Shown in pieces: positions 1-7,138 of a stretch of DNA of 64,000 nucleotides. The stretch is from Streptomyces sp. Ru62 (GTDB lineage Bacteria; Actinomycetota; Actinomycetes; Streptomycetales; Streptomycetaceae). How positions within the stretch are numbered: position 1 is the stretch's first letter; the number at the start of each line of letters is the position of its first letter. A program made the position numbers and the translations under genes. The stretch spans positions 36,720 through 100,719 of the forward strand of contig NZ_PQSU01000033.1 in the NCBI RefSeq assembly GCF_002920615.1, written 5' to 3'. The notes below the pieces were generated by a model. It was not told the origin of the DNA. It did not search any database and saw nothing but the letters and a program-made list of their open reading frames with translations.

Positions 1-239
1 CAGCTGGATGGACCCGGCCCCGACATGAACCACCGTCAGTGAGGCCCCTGGCTCCCACCATCCGAGCCGCCCAGCCGTGTCACCACGCCACCCGTCTGCC
101 CCAGCGCACCGGCTCCGGGACCCCTCGTCCGGGTCAATCACCGACACGGTCGTACGCCTGCCGGGGTGATCGCGTCGTACGGCGGCCGGGAAGGCAATCG
201 CTGTCCTCTCTGTGCAGCGCCGCCCGAAGGAGGCACTCC

Positions 240-1268
240 ATGCCCACGAACACCCGGAACACCCGGCACGGGCGACGGGTCCGACGGCCGGCCGCCGCGT
301 GGGCCGGTGCCCTGCTCGCCGTCGGCGCGGTCACCGCCGTCACCGCCGGCGCCGCTCCCGCCCGCGCCGGGGCGGACACGGTGACGGAGTACCCGGTGAC
401 CACGGCGGCCGGCGCCGCGCCCGTCGGCATCACCGCCGGTCCGGACGGCGCGGTGTGGTTCGCGGAGCACGGCGCCGGACGGATCGGGCGGATGGCGGCC
501 GACGGCACGGTCACCGACATCCCGACCTCGGGCCCGGACACCGGTCCGTCCGAGATCGTCCAAGGGCCGGACGGGGCCCTGTGGTTCACCGAGACCACCG
601 CCGGGCGGATCGGCCGCGTCACCCCTTCCGGGCTGCTCACCGAGTTCCCGCTGCCGGCGGCCGGCAGCGGCCCGGCCGGGATCGCGTCGGGCCCGGACGG
701 GGCCCTGTGGTTCACCGAGGCGACCGGGAACCGGATCGGCCGCATCACGACCGCGGGCCGGATCACCGAGTACCCGGTGCCCACCCGGGACGCCACTCCC
801 CACTCCATCGCGGCGGGCGGCGACGGCGCCCTGTGGTTCACCGAGCTGAGCGGCGGCAAGGTCGGGCGCATCACCCCCTCCGGAGAGCTCACCGAGTTCC
901 CGCTGCCCGGCGGGGCTTCCGGCTTCCCGGGCGGCGTCGTCGCCGGGCCGGGCGGCATGTGGCTCACCGCGTCCGGCGGGCACGCGGTGGTCCGCGTCGA
1001 CCACACCGGGCACGTCACCCGGTTCCCGCTGCCCGGCCCGGACAGCCTGCCCGGCGGCATCACGCGCGGGCCCGACGGGCAGGTCTGGTACGCCGACCAG
1101 GCCGGCCGCGTCGGCCGGATCACCGCGACCGGAGCCGTCACCACCTTCCCGGTGCCGGACGGCGGCGAGAAGGTGCCGCTGCGGCTGACGGCCGGGCCCG
1201 GCGGAACCGTGTGGTTCACGGAGCTGCTCGGCAACGCCCTCGGCCGGATCCGGGTCCCCGCCCGGTGA
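240..1268 (+). CDS. Secreted Vgb-like (streptogramin lyase-type) beta-propeller protein
   Basis: 342 residues. The ATG at 240 follows AGGAGG at a good distance; the reading frame stays open upstream but without a better start. The N-terminus has a cluster of Arg, a hydrophobic stretch and an Ala-X-Ala-like cleavage region (about residues 1-46), so export is likely. The rest is a run of about seven repeats of roughly 40 residues with the signature GPDGALWFTE followed by GRIGRIT, which is the blade pattern of the virginiamycin B lyase (Vgb) family. True Vgb linearises B-type streptogramins inside the cell; an exported homologue more probably acts on, or just binds, something else. I could not confirm the catalytic His/Glu set. 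Family call firm, activity unknown. Confidence 0.85.
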   Translation: MPTNTRNTRHGRRVRRPAAAWAGALLAVGAVTAVTAGAAPARAGADTVTEYPVTTAAGAAPVGITAGPDGAVWFAEHGAGRIGRMAADGTVTDIPTSGPDTGPSEIVQGPDGALWFTETTAGRIGRVTPSGLLTEFPLPAAGSGPAGIASGPDGALWFTEATGNRIGRITTAGRITEYPVPTRDATPHSIAAGGDGALWFTELSGGKVGRITPSGELTEFPLPGGASGFPGGVVAGPGGMWLTASGGHAVVRVDHTGHVTRFPLPGPDSLPGGITRGPDGQVWYADQAGRVGRITATGAVTTFPVPDGGEKVPLRLTAGPGGTVWFTELLGNALGRIRVPAR

Positions 1269-1312
1269 GCCCTCGTGACCGGCCGCCCACTCTCCCGGCC
1301 GCCGCCCTCTTG

Positions 1313-1330
1313 TTATGACCGATGTCATAA
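1313..1330. promoter_or_regulatory. Palindromic operator TTATGAC-CGAT-GTCATAA
   Basis: Perfect 7-bp inverted arms separated by 4 bases, ending 50 bp before the GTG start at 1381. The AT-rich arms stand out in this GC-rich DNA. The size and symmetry fit a dimeric MarR- or TetR-type repressor site. An ATG inside the palindrome opens the same reading frame, but it lacks a ribosome site, so I treat the palindrome as DNA control rather than coding. Confidence 0.55.
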
Positions 1331-1380
1331 CGCAGGCTGGGGCCGACAGTACGTCAAGGCCGACGCGGTGGGAGGAAACA

Positions 1381-2259
1381 GTGGCGGACGGGATGGCGCG
1401 GGCCCTGTGGGAGCGGTACGAGCCGGTGCACAGTCTCGTGTACTTCGCACCGGAGGCGCGCCGGGCCGCGGACGGGCTGGGGCTGCGCGGGTTCTGGATG
1501 GGCTACTTCGCGCTGCGCGCCGCCCCGCTCGGCGCCGTGGCCCCCGCCGTGGTGACGAGCTGCTTCTACGTCTTCCATCCGGCCCGGGTCGAACGGGCGG
1601 TGCCGGACGCCTGGTCGTACGCCACCCCGGCGGAGGCGCTGACGGCCCGGCTGGAGGCGATGGACGCGGGGATGACCCGCCTGTTCGGGGCGGACACCGT
1701 CGGCTCCGCCGCGTTCACGGAGGCCGCGGACCTCGCCTGGGAGGCCGCCGCGGGCGCGGACACCACGGGCCGGGTGCTCGCCGCCGCCAATCAGGCGCTG
1801 GAACGGCCGGACAAGCCGACCGCCCGCCTGTGGCAGGCCCTGACGACCCTGCGCGAGCAGCGGGGCGACTCCCATGTGGCGGTGCTGGTCGGCCTGGGGC
1901 TCGGCCCGGTGGAGGCCATGGTGCTCAAGGCGGCGGCCGGCGAGTCCGACGGGGCCTTCCTGCGAGAGACCCGGAAGTGGCCGCAGGACGCGTGGGCGGC
2001 GGCTGTGGCCCGGCTGCGCGCGGACGGCCGGCTCACGGCGGACGGCGCGCTGACGCCGGCGGGCGCGGCCCTGCGTGCGGAGGCCGAGGCGCTCACCGAC
2101 GCGGCGGCCGAGGGACCGTGGACCGCGCTGGGCGCCGAGCGGAGCGGGCGGCTGGCCACGCTGCTGGAGCCGCTGGCCCGCACGGTCCGCGAGTCGGACC
2201 TGCTGCCGCCCGGGAATCCGGTGGGGCTGACCCGGGTGACGTACCCGGCCGGCCACTGA
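1381..2259 (+). CDS. SCO6745-family protein (helix-turn-helix-like, function unknown)
   Basis: 292 residues. I chose the GTG at 1381 because GGAGGAA lies 5-6 bases upstream; an in-frame ATG at 1315 sits inside a palindrome and has no ribosome site. The N-terminus (LWERYEPVHSLVYFAPEA, then GLRGFWMGYFALRAAPLG) is the hallmark of an actinobacterial family usually named after SCO6745 of S. coelicolor. The C-terminal third (about residues 195-260: TADGALTPAGAALRAEAEALTD) resembles the winged-helix end of MarR-type proteins. No enzyme motif is visible. The palindrome just upstream suggests that the gene is repressible, possibly by itself. The last 19 bp of the coding sequence and the bases after the stop recur 316 bp downstream in the intergenic repeat cluster. 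Confidence 0.8.
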   Translation: MADGMARALWERYEPVHSLVYFAPEARRAADGLGLRGFWMGYFALRAAPLGAVAPAVVTSCFYVFHPARVERAVPDAWSYATPAEALTARLEAMDAGMTRLFGADTVGSAAFTEAADLAWEAAAGADTTGRVLAAANQALERPDKPTARLWQALTTLREQRGDSHVAVLVGLGLGPVEAMVLKAAAGESDGAFLRETRKWPQDAWAAAVARLRADGRLTADGALTPAGAALRAEAEALTDAAAEGPWTALGAERSGRLATLLEPLARTVRESDLLPPGNPVGLTRVTYPAGH

Positions 2260-2630
2260 GGGCGCTCCGGGCCCCGGCAGGCCCCTGGGGCGCTAGGGCC
2301 CGGGACACCCGTACCCGGCCGACCGGTGGGGGCGGTCCCGGCCCCGGCAGCCACCGCCTGGGCGCCGGACCCGGGACACCCGTACCCGACCCACCGCTGA
2401 GGACCGCCCACCGGCAGGGCGCGGCCTCCGGACCCAGCCGGAGATCATGTCCCGCCCGAACGACGACCGGCACCCGGTGAACCAGCCCTGGCCGACCTTC
2501 CCGAAGCGCTGCGGGCCCCAGTGGCCCCCACCCGGGGCGCCGGGCCGGGGACGCCCGTACCCGGCCGGCCACTGAGGGCGCTCCGGGCGCTGGCCCCCCG
2601 CCCGGGCGCCGGGTCGGGGAGCCGTACGAG
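2232..2630. repeat. Intergenic degenerate direct-repeat cluster
   Basis: Three to four imperfect copies of a unit of roughly 60-80 bp centred on CCCGTACCCGGCCGRCC followed by GGCGGTCC/GGGCGCTCC and CCCCGGCAG. Bases 2241-2272 and 2557-2588 are an identical 32-bp direct repeat; further copies of the core lie near 2300-2330 and 2380-2400. The first copy includes the final codons and stop of the preceding gene, so the unit seems to have been copied out of that gene's 3' end. Every open frame across the block is an unnatural Pro/Gly/Arg-rich string, so I regard it as non-coding. Nothing else was seen between 2260 and 2796. Confidence 0.6.
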
Positions 2631-2796
2631 TGAAGGTGGTGCTCGCCCCCTGGTCACCGGCAGCCGTCCGGGATCCGTTCCATGGAGCCGGTGCCACACC
2701 GGTTGGCCATCGGCACGGGTGACGACCGCCGGGGTTTGGCCGAGAGCAGCCGTACCAAGGGGTGAAATGCCCGGTCAGCGGCCTGGAGTGCGGGCC

Positions 2797-2802
2797 GTAC
2801 GC
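2797..2802 (+). promoter_or_regulatory. Candidate -10 box TACGCT for a leaderless transcript
   Basis: TACGCT lies 7 bases before the GTG at 2810 and there is no ribosome site in between. This spacing is the usual arrangement of leaderless mRNAs in Streptomyces, and it supports GTG 2810 over the in-frame GTG at 2762. Confidence 0.4.
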
Positions 2803-2809
2803 TGGGGCC

Positions 2810-3679
2810 GTGGTCAACCGAGACGAGGATCCAGGACAGGTGGCGGCCCGGCTCACCGGGCGGCGGCCGGTGAGCCGGGCCCCGCGCTCGTCGGGCGCGC
2901 CCGCCGAAGTGCTGCTGGACGGCGGGACACCGGTGATGGTCAAACGCGGCGACGGCCCCGGGGCGGTGCGCGCGGAGGTGGCGGGGCTGCGCTGGCTGGC
3001 CGCGGCGGACGCGGTCCGGGTGCCGGCGGTGCTCGGGCACGACGAGCACTGGATGGTGACCGAGCGGGTGCCCACCGGCTCTCCGGACCCCGAGGCAGCG
3101 CTGCGTTTCGGCCAGGCCCTGGCCGCGCTGCACGCGGCCGGCGCACCCCGTTTCGGGGCGCCGCCGCCCGACGGGCCCGAGGACGCCTACATCGGCCTCG
3201 CCCCCATGCGCAACGCCCCGGGCACCGACTGGTCCCGCTGGTACGCCGAGCACCGCGTGCTGCCGTACGTGCGCGGCGCGGTCGACCGGGGCACGCTCCG
3301 GCCGGGCGAGGCGGCGGTCTTCGAGCGGGTCTGCGCACGGCTGCCGGAGCTGGCGGGGCCGGCCGAGCCGCCCGCCCGGCTGCACGGCGACCTGTGGAAC
3401 GGGAACGTGCTGTGGGGCGCCGACGGCGAGGTCAGGCTGATCGACCCGGCCGCGCACGGCGGACACCGGGAGACCGACCTGGCGATGCTCCGGCTGTTCG
3501 GCTGCCCCCACCTGGACCGGGTGCTCACCGGCTATCAGCGGGCGGCACCCCTGGCCGACGGCTGGCGGGACCGGGTCGGGCTGCACCAGCTCTTCCCGCT
3601 GCTGGTGCACGCGGTGCTGTTCGGGCGGGGATACGCCGAACAGGCGCTGGCCGCGGCACGCGACGCGCTCGCGCGATGA
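2810..3679 (+). CDS. Fructosamine kinase family protein
   Basis: 289 residues from the GTG at 2810 (probably leaderless, see the -10 hexamer just before it). The fold is that of the aminoglycoside/fructosamine kinases: a small N-terminal lobe with PAEVLLDGGTPVMVKRGDG (the Lys of VKR would contact ATP), then RLHGDLWNGNVLW (catalytic-loop Asp and Asn) and LIDPAAHGGHRETDLAML (the Asp that holds magnesium). These match bacterial fructosamine-3-kinase homologues, which phosphorylate ketoamines formed by glycation so that they fall apart (deglycation). Cytoplasmic. The substrate may also be another sugar amine. It ends 100 bp before the RiPP precursor on the same strand, separated by a hairpin, so it is probably a separate unit. 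Confidence 0.85.
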   Translation: MVNRDEDPGQVAARLTGRRPVSRAPRSSGAPAEVLLDGGTPVMVKRGDGPGAVRAEVAGLRWLAAADAVRVPAVLGHDEHWMVTERVPTGSPDPEAALRFGQALAALHAAGAPRFGAPPPDGPEDAYIGLAPMRNAPGTDWSRWYAEHRVLPYVRGAVDRGTLRPGEAAVFERVCARLPELAGPAEPPARLHGDLWNGNVLWGADGEVRLIDPAAHGGHRETDLAMLRLFGCPHLDRVLTGYQRAAPLADGWRDRVGLHQLFPLLVHAVLFGRGYAEQALAAARDALAR

Positions 3680-3682
3680 CCC

Positions 3683-3751
3683 CGGAAGGAATCCTTCCGA
3701 AGGGTGCTCACTCACCGTGAGGAAACCAATCACCCGTTCGACTCGTATAAG
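3683..3751 (+). promoter_or_regulatory. Control region of the RiPP operon
   Basis: Two perfect palindromes lie between the kinase stop and the precursor: CGGAAGG-AAT-CCTTCCG (3683-3699) and CTCACCGTGAG (3711-3721). They are followed by an AT-rich TATAAG at 3746-3751 that could be the -10 box. The first palindrome may serve as a terminator for the upstream gene or as an operator. A ribosome site (AGGGAGA) precedes ATG 3780. Confidence 0.45.
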
Positions 3752-3779
3752 GACGTGAAAGCCGAATCAGGGAGAGACC

Positions 3780-3971
3780 ATGCAACCGTTCACGCTCAAC
3801 TACGCGCGGCCCGCAGTGCAGTTGGACGTCACCGCTCCGTATGCGTACGACTCCGGACTGCAGTTGAACGTCCTCCCGGACGGGCGGATCGCCGCCACCG
3901 ACCACGCGACCCTCAGAGCACTCGGGACCACCACCTCGACCGCCGGTTCCAAGACGCACTTCGACGACTGA
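3780..3971 (+). CDS. tgmA: ATP-grasp-modified RiPP (graspetide-type) precursor peptide
   Basis: 63 residues. The leader (about 1-48) contains the conserved FTLNYARPAVQLDV, PYAYDSG and QLNVLPDGRIAATDH blocks. The C-terminal core GTTTSTAGSKTHFDD (residues 49-63) is rich in hydroxyl and amine donors (T50-T52, S53, T54, S57, K58, T59) and ends in two acidic residues, D62 and D63. This is the arrangement of the Streptomyces family described as putative ATP-grasp-modified RiPPs. ATP-grasp ligases join Asp/Glu side chains to Thr/Ser or Lys side chains, giving omega-ester or omega-amide rings. With only D62 and D63 in the core, at most two links to the upstream donors seem possible. It starts 18 bp before the ligase gene. 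Confidence 0.9.
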   Translation: MQPFTLNYARPAVQLDVTAPYAYDSGLQLNVLPDGRIAATDHATLRALGTTTSTAGSKTHFDD

Positions 3972-3989
3972 GACCGCGGGCCTCCACAG

Positions 3990-4973
3990 ATGACCGTGCT
4001 CATCCTGACCAGTGAAGAGGACGTGACGGCGGACATGGTGGTCCTCCGGCTGGGCGAGGCGGGCGTGCCCGTGGTCCGGCTCGACCCCGCCGATCTCACC
4101 AACGGGGTGGCGCTGTCGGGCGAGTACGTGCGGGGCGCCTGCCGGGGACATCTGTCCGTCGGCGGGCGCCTGGTGAGCATGAGCGGCCTGCGCTCCGTCT
4201 GGGTGCGCAGGCCGGGCGACCCGGCCGCCCGCGCCGCCCAGCCGTCCGCCTGGCTGACCGAGGAGTCGTCCCAGGCGCTGTACGGCATGCTGCGCTGCAC
4301 CGACGCCCGCTGGATGAACCACCCGGACGCCGCGCGCCGGGCCCGGCACAAGCCCTGGCAGCTCCATCTGGCCCAGCGCAGCGGCCTCGCGGTGCCGGCC
4401 ACCCTCATCACGACGTTCCCGCAGGCGGCGCGGGAGTTCGCGGATCGTTTCCCGGACCTGGTGGTCAAGCCGGTCTCCGGGGCGCACCCGCAGGAACCGC
4501 CCAGGGCGGTGCCGACCAGCCGGGTGGCGCCGGACGCCGACTTCACGGCGGTGGCCTTCGGCCCGACCCTGCTGCAACGGCGGATCGCCAAGCGGGCCGA
4601 CATCCGGCTCACCGTCGTCGGCGACACGCTGCTGGCCGCGCGCAAGCCTGCCGATCCGGACGCCCACCCGGACGACGTGGACGTCCGCTTCGCCCCGTCG
4701 GTCTCCCCCTGGCTGCCCGCGGAGGTGCCGTCGCGCGTCGCCGAGGGCGTGCTGCGCTACATGGCGGGCGCGGAACTGGCGTACGGTGCCTTCGACTTCG
4801 CGGAGGACGCCGACGGGATCTGGTGGTTCCTGGAGTGCAACCAGTCCGGCCAGTTCGGCTTCGTGGAGATGGACACCGGTCAGCCGATCGCCGCGACCAT
4901 CGCCCAGTGGCTGGCGGAAGAAGGCGGTACCGGCCGCGGGTGTGCGGACGGTGACCGGAGCGCGGCATCGTGA
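3990..4973 (+). CDS. tgmB: ATP-grasp ribosomal peptide maturase (SAV_5884-type)
   Basis: 327 residues. The N-terminal third (VLILTSEEDVTADMVVLRLG, then VWVRRPGD) is the pre-ATP-grasp domain shared with MvdC/MvdD-type ligases. The ATP-grasp core follows: KPWQLHLAQRSGLAVPATLIT, DLVVKPVSGA (phosphate-contacting Lys), DIRLTVVGD and the metal-binding WWFLECNQSGQFGFVE. It should use ATP to activate the C-terminal Asp residues of the precursor for ring formation, with the leader peptide binding in the N-terminal domain. The precursor ends 18 bp upstream and the two are surely co-transcribed. No protein-isoaspartyl-type methyltransferase, which often completes such loci, is next to it. Confidence 0.9.
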   Translation: MTVLILTSEEDVTADMVVLRLGEAGVPVVRLDPADLTNGVALSGEYVRGACRGHLSVGGRLVSMSGLRSVWVRRPGDPAARAAQPSAWLTEESSQALYGMLRCTDARWMNHPDAARRARHKPWQLHLAQRSGLAVPATLITTFPQAAREFADRFPDLVVKPVSGAHPQEPPRAVPTSRVAPDADFTAVAFGPTLLQRRIAKRADIRLTVVGDTLLAARKPADPDAHPDDVDVRFAPSVSPWLPAEVPSRVAEGVLRYMAGAELAYGAFDFAEDADGIWWFLECNQSGQFGFVEMDTGQPIAATIAQWLAEEGGTGRGCADGDRSAAS

Positions 4974-5008
4974 GGGTGCCGGGATCGGCTCGGAGAAAGG
5001 AACGCGAC

Positions 5009-5896
5009 ATGCGCATCGGACTGCTGGGAACGGGCCCGTGGGCCAAGGCGGCGTACGCCCCCGCCCTGGCCGGGCACACCGGTCTGGAGTTCGCCGGGGT
5101 GTGGGGGCGCCGGCCGGAGGCGGCCACGGCGCTCGCGGAGCAGTACGGCGTCGCCGCGTACGCCGACGTGGACGCGTTGCTGGCCGATGTGGAGGCGGTG
5201 GCGGTGGCCCTGCCGCCCTCCGTCCAGGCCGAGTTGGCGGTGCGGGCGGCACAGGCGGGCCGCCATCTGTTGCTGGACAAGCCGCTGGCGGTGACGGTCG
5301 CCGAGGGACGGGCCGTCGTGGAGGCGGTGGAGAAGGCCGGGGTGGCGTCGGTGGTGTTCTTCACCACGCGCTTCCAGAAGGAACCGGAGGCCTGGATCGA
5401 CGAACAGGCGGCGGTGACGGGCTGGTTCACGGCGCGGGCACAGTGGCTGGGGGCGGTGTTCACGAGTGACAGCCCGTTCGCGGCCTCGCCGTGGCGGCGG
5501 GAGAAGGGCGCGCTGTGGGACGTCGGCCCGCACGCCCTGTCGGTGCTGCTGCCGGTCCTCGGCGACGTGCGGCAGGTCGTCGCGGCGGCGCACGGTCCGG
5601 CGGACACCGTGCACCTGGTGCTCGACCACTCCACCGGCGCGTCGAGCACCCTCACGCTGAGCCTGACCGCCCCGCCGGCGGCGGCCGGGGCCGACGTGGA
5701 ACTGCGTGGCGAGGCGGGTGTGACGCTCCTGCCGGGGAGTTCCGAGGGAGCCGTCCCCGCGCTCACCCGGGCCGCCGACGCGCTGGTGCGTGCGGCCCGC
5801 ACGGGCCGGCCGCACGCCTGCGACGCCGCGTTCGGCCTCCGGGTCACCGAGATCCTGGCCACCGCGGAGGCGCGGCTGGCGGACGGTACGCAGTGA
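5009..5896 (+). CDS. Gfo/Idh/MocA family oxidoreductase
   Basis: 295 residues. I chose ATG 5009 (purine-rich GGAGAAAGGAA upstream); a GTG at 4970 overlapping the ligase stop is in frame and possible. It begins with a Rossmann motif, MRIGLLGTGPWAKAAYAPAL, followed by FAGVWGRRPEAATALA and a conserved DKPLAVTVAEG (the Lys of the EKP-like motif that contacts NAD(P) and substrate). The C-terminal half is the alpha/beta substrate domain (about residues 120-295), including WDVGPHALSVLLPVLG. Such enzymes oxidise or reduce sugars and related alcohols. The gene follows the RiPP ligase by 35 bp on the same strand, so it may belong to that operon; whether it acts on the peptide cannot be told. Confidence 0.85.
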   Translation: MRIGLLGTGPWAKAAYAPALAGHTGLEFAGVWGRRPEAATALAEQYGVAAYADVDALLADVEAVAVALPPSVQAELAVRAAQAGRHLLLDKPLAVTVAEGRAVVEAVEKAGVASVVFFTTRFQKEPEAWIDEQAAVTGWFTARAQWLGAVFTSDSPFAASPWRREKGALWDVGPHALSVLLPVLGDVRQVVAAAHGPADTVHLVLDHSTGASSTLTLSLTAPPAAAGADVELRGEAGVTLLPGSSEGAVPALTRAADALVRAARTGRPHACDAAFGLRVTEILATAEARLADGTQ

Positions 5897-5902
5897 GCGG
5901 TC

Positions 5903-5944
5903 GCGGTGCCGAGGCGGGGGGCCGGCTCCCCGCCCCGGCACCGC
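5903..5944. terminator. Bidirectional terminator hairpin
   Basis: GCGGTGCCG (5903-5911) pairs with CGGCACCGC (5936-5944), and an inner GGCGGGG/CCCCGCC continues the stem. It sits between the convergent oxidoreductase and GNAT genes. Confidence 0.6.
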
Positions 5945-5966
5945 CGGTCACCGCGCCGTCAGCGCG

Positions 5967-6875
5967 TCACCCGGCCGCGACCTCATGGTCGGTCCAGTAG
6001 TTGACGCGTTCCCGTACGACGGGATAGCCGGCCTTGGTGAAGTGCGCGGCCATCGGGACGTTGCCCTGGTCGGTGGCGGCGGCGATGAACCCGGCGCCCT
6101 GTCCGACCAGGAAGTGGGTGCACTCGACGAGCAGGTCGTAGGCGTAGCCGTGGCCCCGGTGTTCCGGCACCACGCCGATGAAGGCGACGCACGGCCCGCC
6201 GGGGTTGCGCGCCGGGATGTGGATGCCGACCGCGTCGCCTTCCGGCGTGCGGGCCACCTGCCACCAGTCGCGCGGTGAGGGGAACCAGCGCAGGATCTCC
6301 AGGTCCTCCCGGGCCGCCTGGTCCACGCCTCCCTGCTCGATGGCCCGGCGGGCGTGGGCGTCGAGCGTGCCGACGTTGATGCGCCGCAGCAGGTCGAGGA
6401 ACACGTCGTCGTCCGGTTCGGCGGTGAACAGGAGCCGTCCGGGCCGCTCGGGCAGTCCCCGGTCCGGGGTCCAGCGGTAGAGGAAGCGCTCCACCAGGGG
6501 CGTGTAGCCGGCCCGGCGCGCGGCACTCTCCCGGACGGCCACCGCGTCCCGGCGCAGCGGGTCGTCGCGCCAGCCGGTGGGCAGGTCGAGTTCGAGTTCG
6601 GGTGTCTTCCAGGGCGCCGTCCGCAGCAGCTCGGCACCGGCCTCCTCCTCGCCTTCGGCGACGTCGAACCAGTTGATCACGAGCGGCTCGGGGTCCTCGG
6701 GGCGGCCCCACCAGGCGGCGCGCGCCACGGTGCGGCCGTCGCGCAGGGCGATGCGCTGCCAGTCGGGGCGGTAGTGGGTGCCGCGGTGCTTGTCGCTCAG
6801 GGCGAGCGGGTCGGGCATGGTGCGGAAAAGGTGAGCACTGCTCTCGTCGAGCGTGCGGATGACCACGTCGGTCAA
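5967..6875 (-). CDS. GNAT family N-acetyltransferase
   Basis: 302 residues from a TTG at 6875 that follows GGAGG by 5 bases; a GTG nine bases further in (6866) is the alternative. The frame continues upstream but without a ribosome site. The C-terminal domain (about 185-302) has the GNAT acetyl-CoA motif VAFIGVVPEHRGHGYAYDLL and a final beta-strand with GNVPMAAHFTKAGY. The N-terminal half (TMPDPLALSDKHRGTHYRP, then WWGRPEDPEPLVINWFD) is a second, GNAT-like lobe of unclear role. It would acetylate an amine on an unidentified substrate. A 19-codon reading frame with a strong ribosome site lies 43 bases upstream and may be a leader peptide. Confidence 0.8.
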   Translation of the reverse strand: MTDVVIRTLDESSAHLFRTMPDPLALSDKHRGTHYRPDWQRIALRDGRTVARAAWWGRPEDPEPLVINWFDVAEGEEEAGAELLRTAPWKTPELELDLPTGWRDDPLRRDAVAVRESAARRAGYTPLVERFLYRWTPDRGLPERPGRLLFTAEPDDDVFLDLLRRINVGTLDAHARRAIEQGGVDQAAREDLEILRWFPSPRDWWQVARTPEGDAVGIHIPARNPGGPCVAFIGVVPEHRGHGYAYDLLVECTHFLVGQGAGFIAAATDQGNVPMAAHFTKAGYPVVRERVNYWTDHEVAAG

Positions 6876-6918
6876 GGAATCCTCCGGGATGCGTACGGTG
6901 TGCGCGCTCCCGGTCAGA

Positions 6919-6978
6919 TCAGACGTGACACGCCCGCGGCACGGGGAGGGGGGAGCGCTGGATGGTGGTGATCCACAT
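6919..6978 (-). CDS. Possible 19-residue leader peptide upstream of the GNAT gene
   Basis: ATG at 6978 preceded by AAGGAGG at ideal spacing, encoding MWITTIQRSPLPVPRACHV and a TGA stop. The ribosome site is stronger than that of the GNAT gene 43 bases downstream on the same strand. The position and length suit an uORF whose translation controls the following gene, like the short Cys-containing leader peptides known in actinobacteria. The coding sequence is too short for any statistical proof. Confidence 0.45.
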   Translation of the reverse strand: MWITTIQRSPLPVPRACHV

Positions 6979-7138
6979 GACACTCGCCTCCTTGGTCCGT
7001 CCGTCTCGGGCGTGGTGATCACAGGCTAGGGGTTCGCCCCGATCGGGGTCCACCCCTTTTCCGAGGGGTCTCTCCGCACGGCGCTGCGCGGGTTCTTCCG
7101 CGCGGCGCGGTCCGCGGCGGGCGGCGTAACTTGGGGAT

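Noticed and set aside
1..42. Short open frame ending in TGA at 40-42, possibly the tail of a gene cut by the window edge
   Set aside because: Only 13 codons, no recognisable family or codon evidence.
134..1328. Long minus-strand frames opposite the Vgb-like gene
   Set aside because: They mirror the repeated WFTE blades of the plus-strand gene and give low-complexity Arg/Pro strings; the plus strand has signal peptide, ribosome site and family match.
2293..3075. Minus-strand frames over the repeat cluster, with recurring SGRPGTGVPGP strings
   Set aside because: Pro/Gly/Arg-rich translation of the direct repeats; no start signals.
3708..5252. 514-codon minus-strand frame over the RiPP locus
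   Set aside because: Antisense shadow of the precursor and ligase genes, which have clear family motifs.
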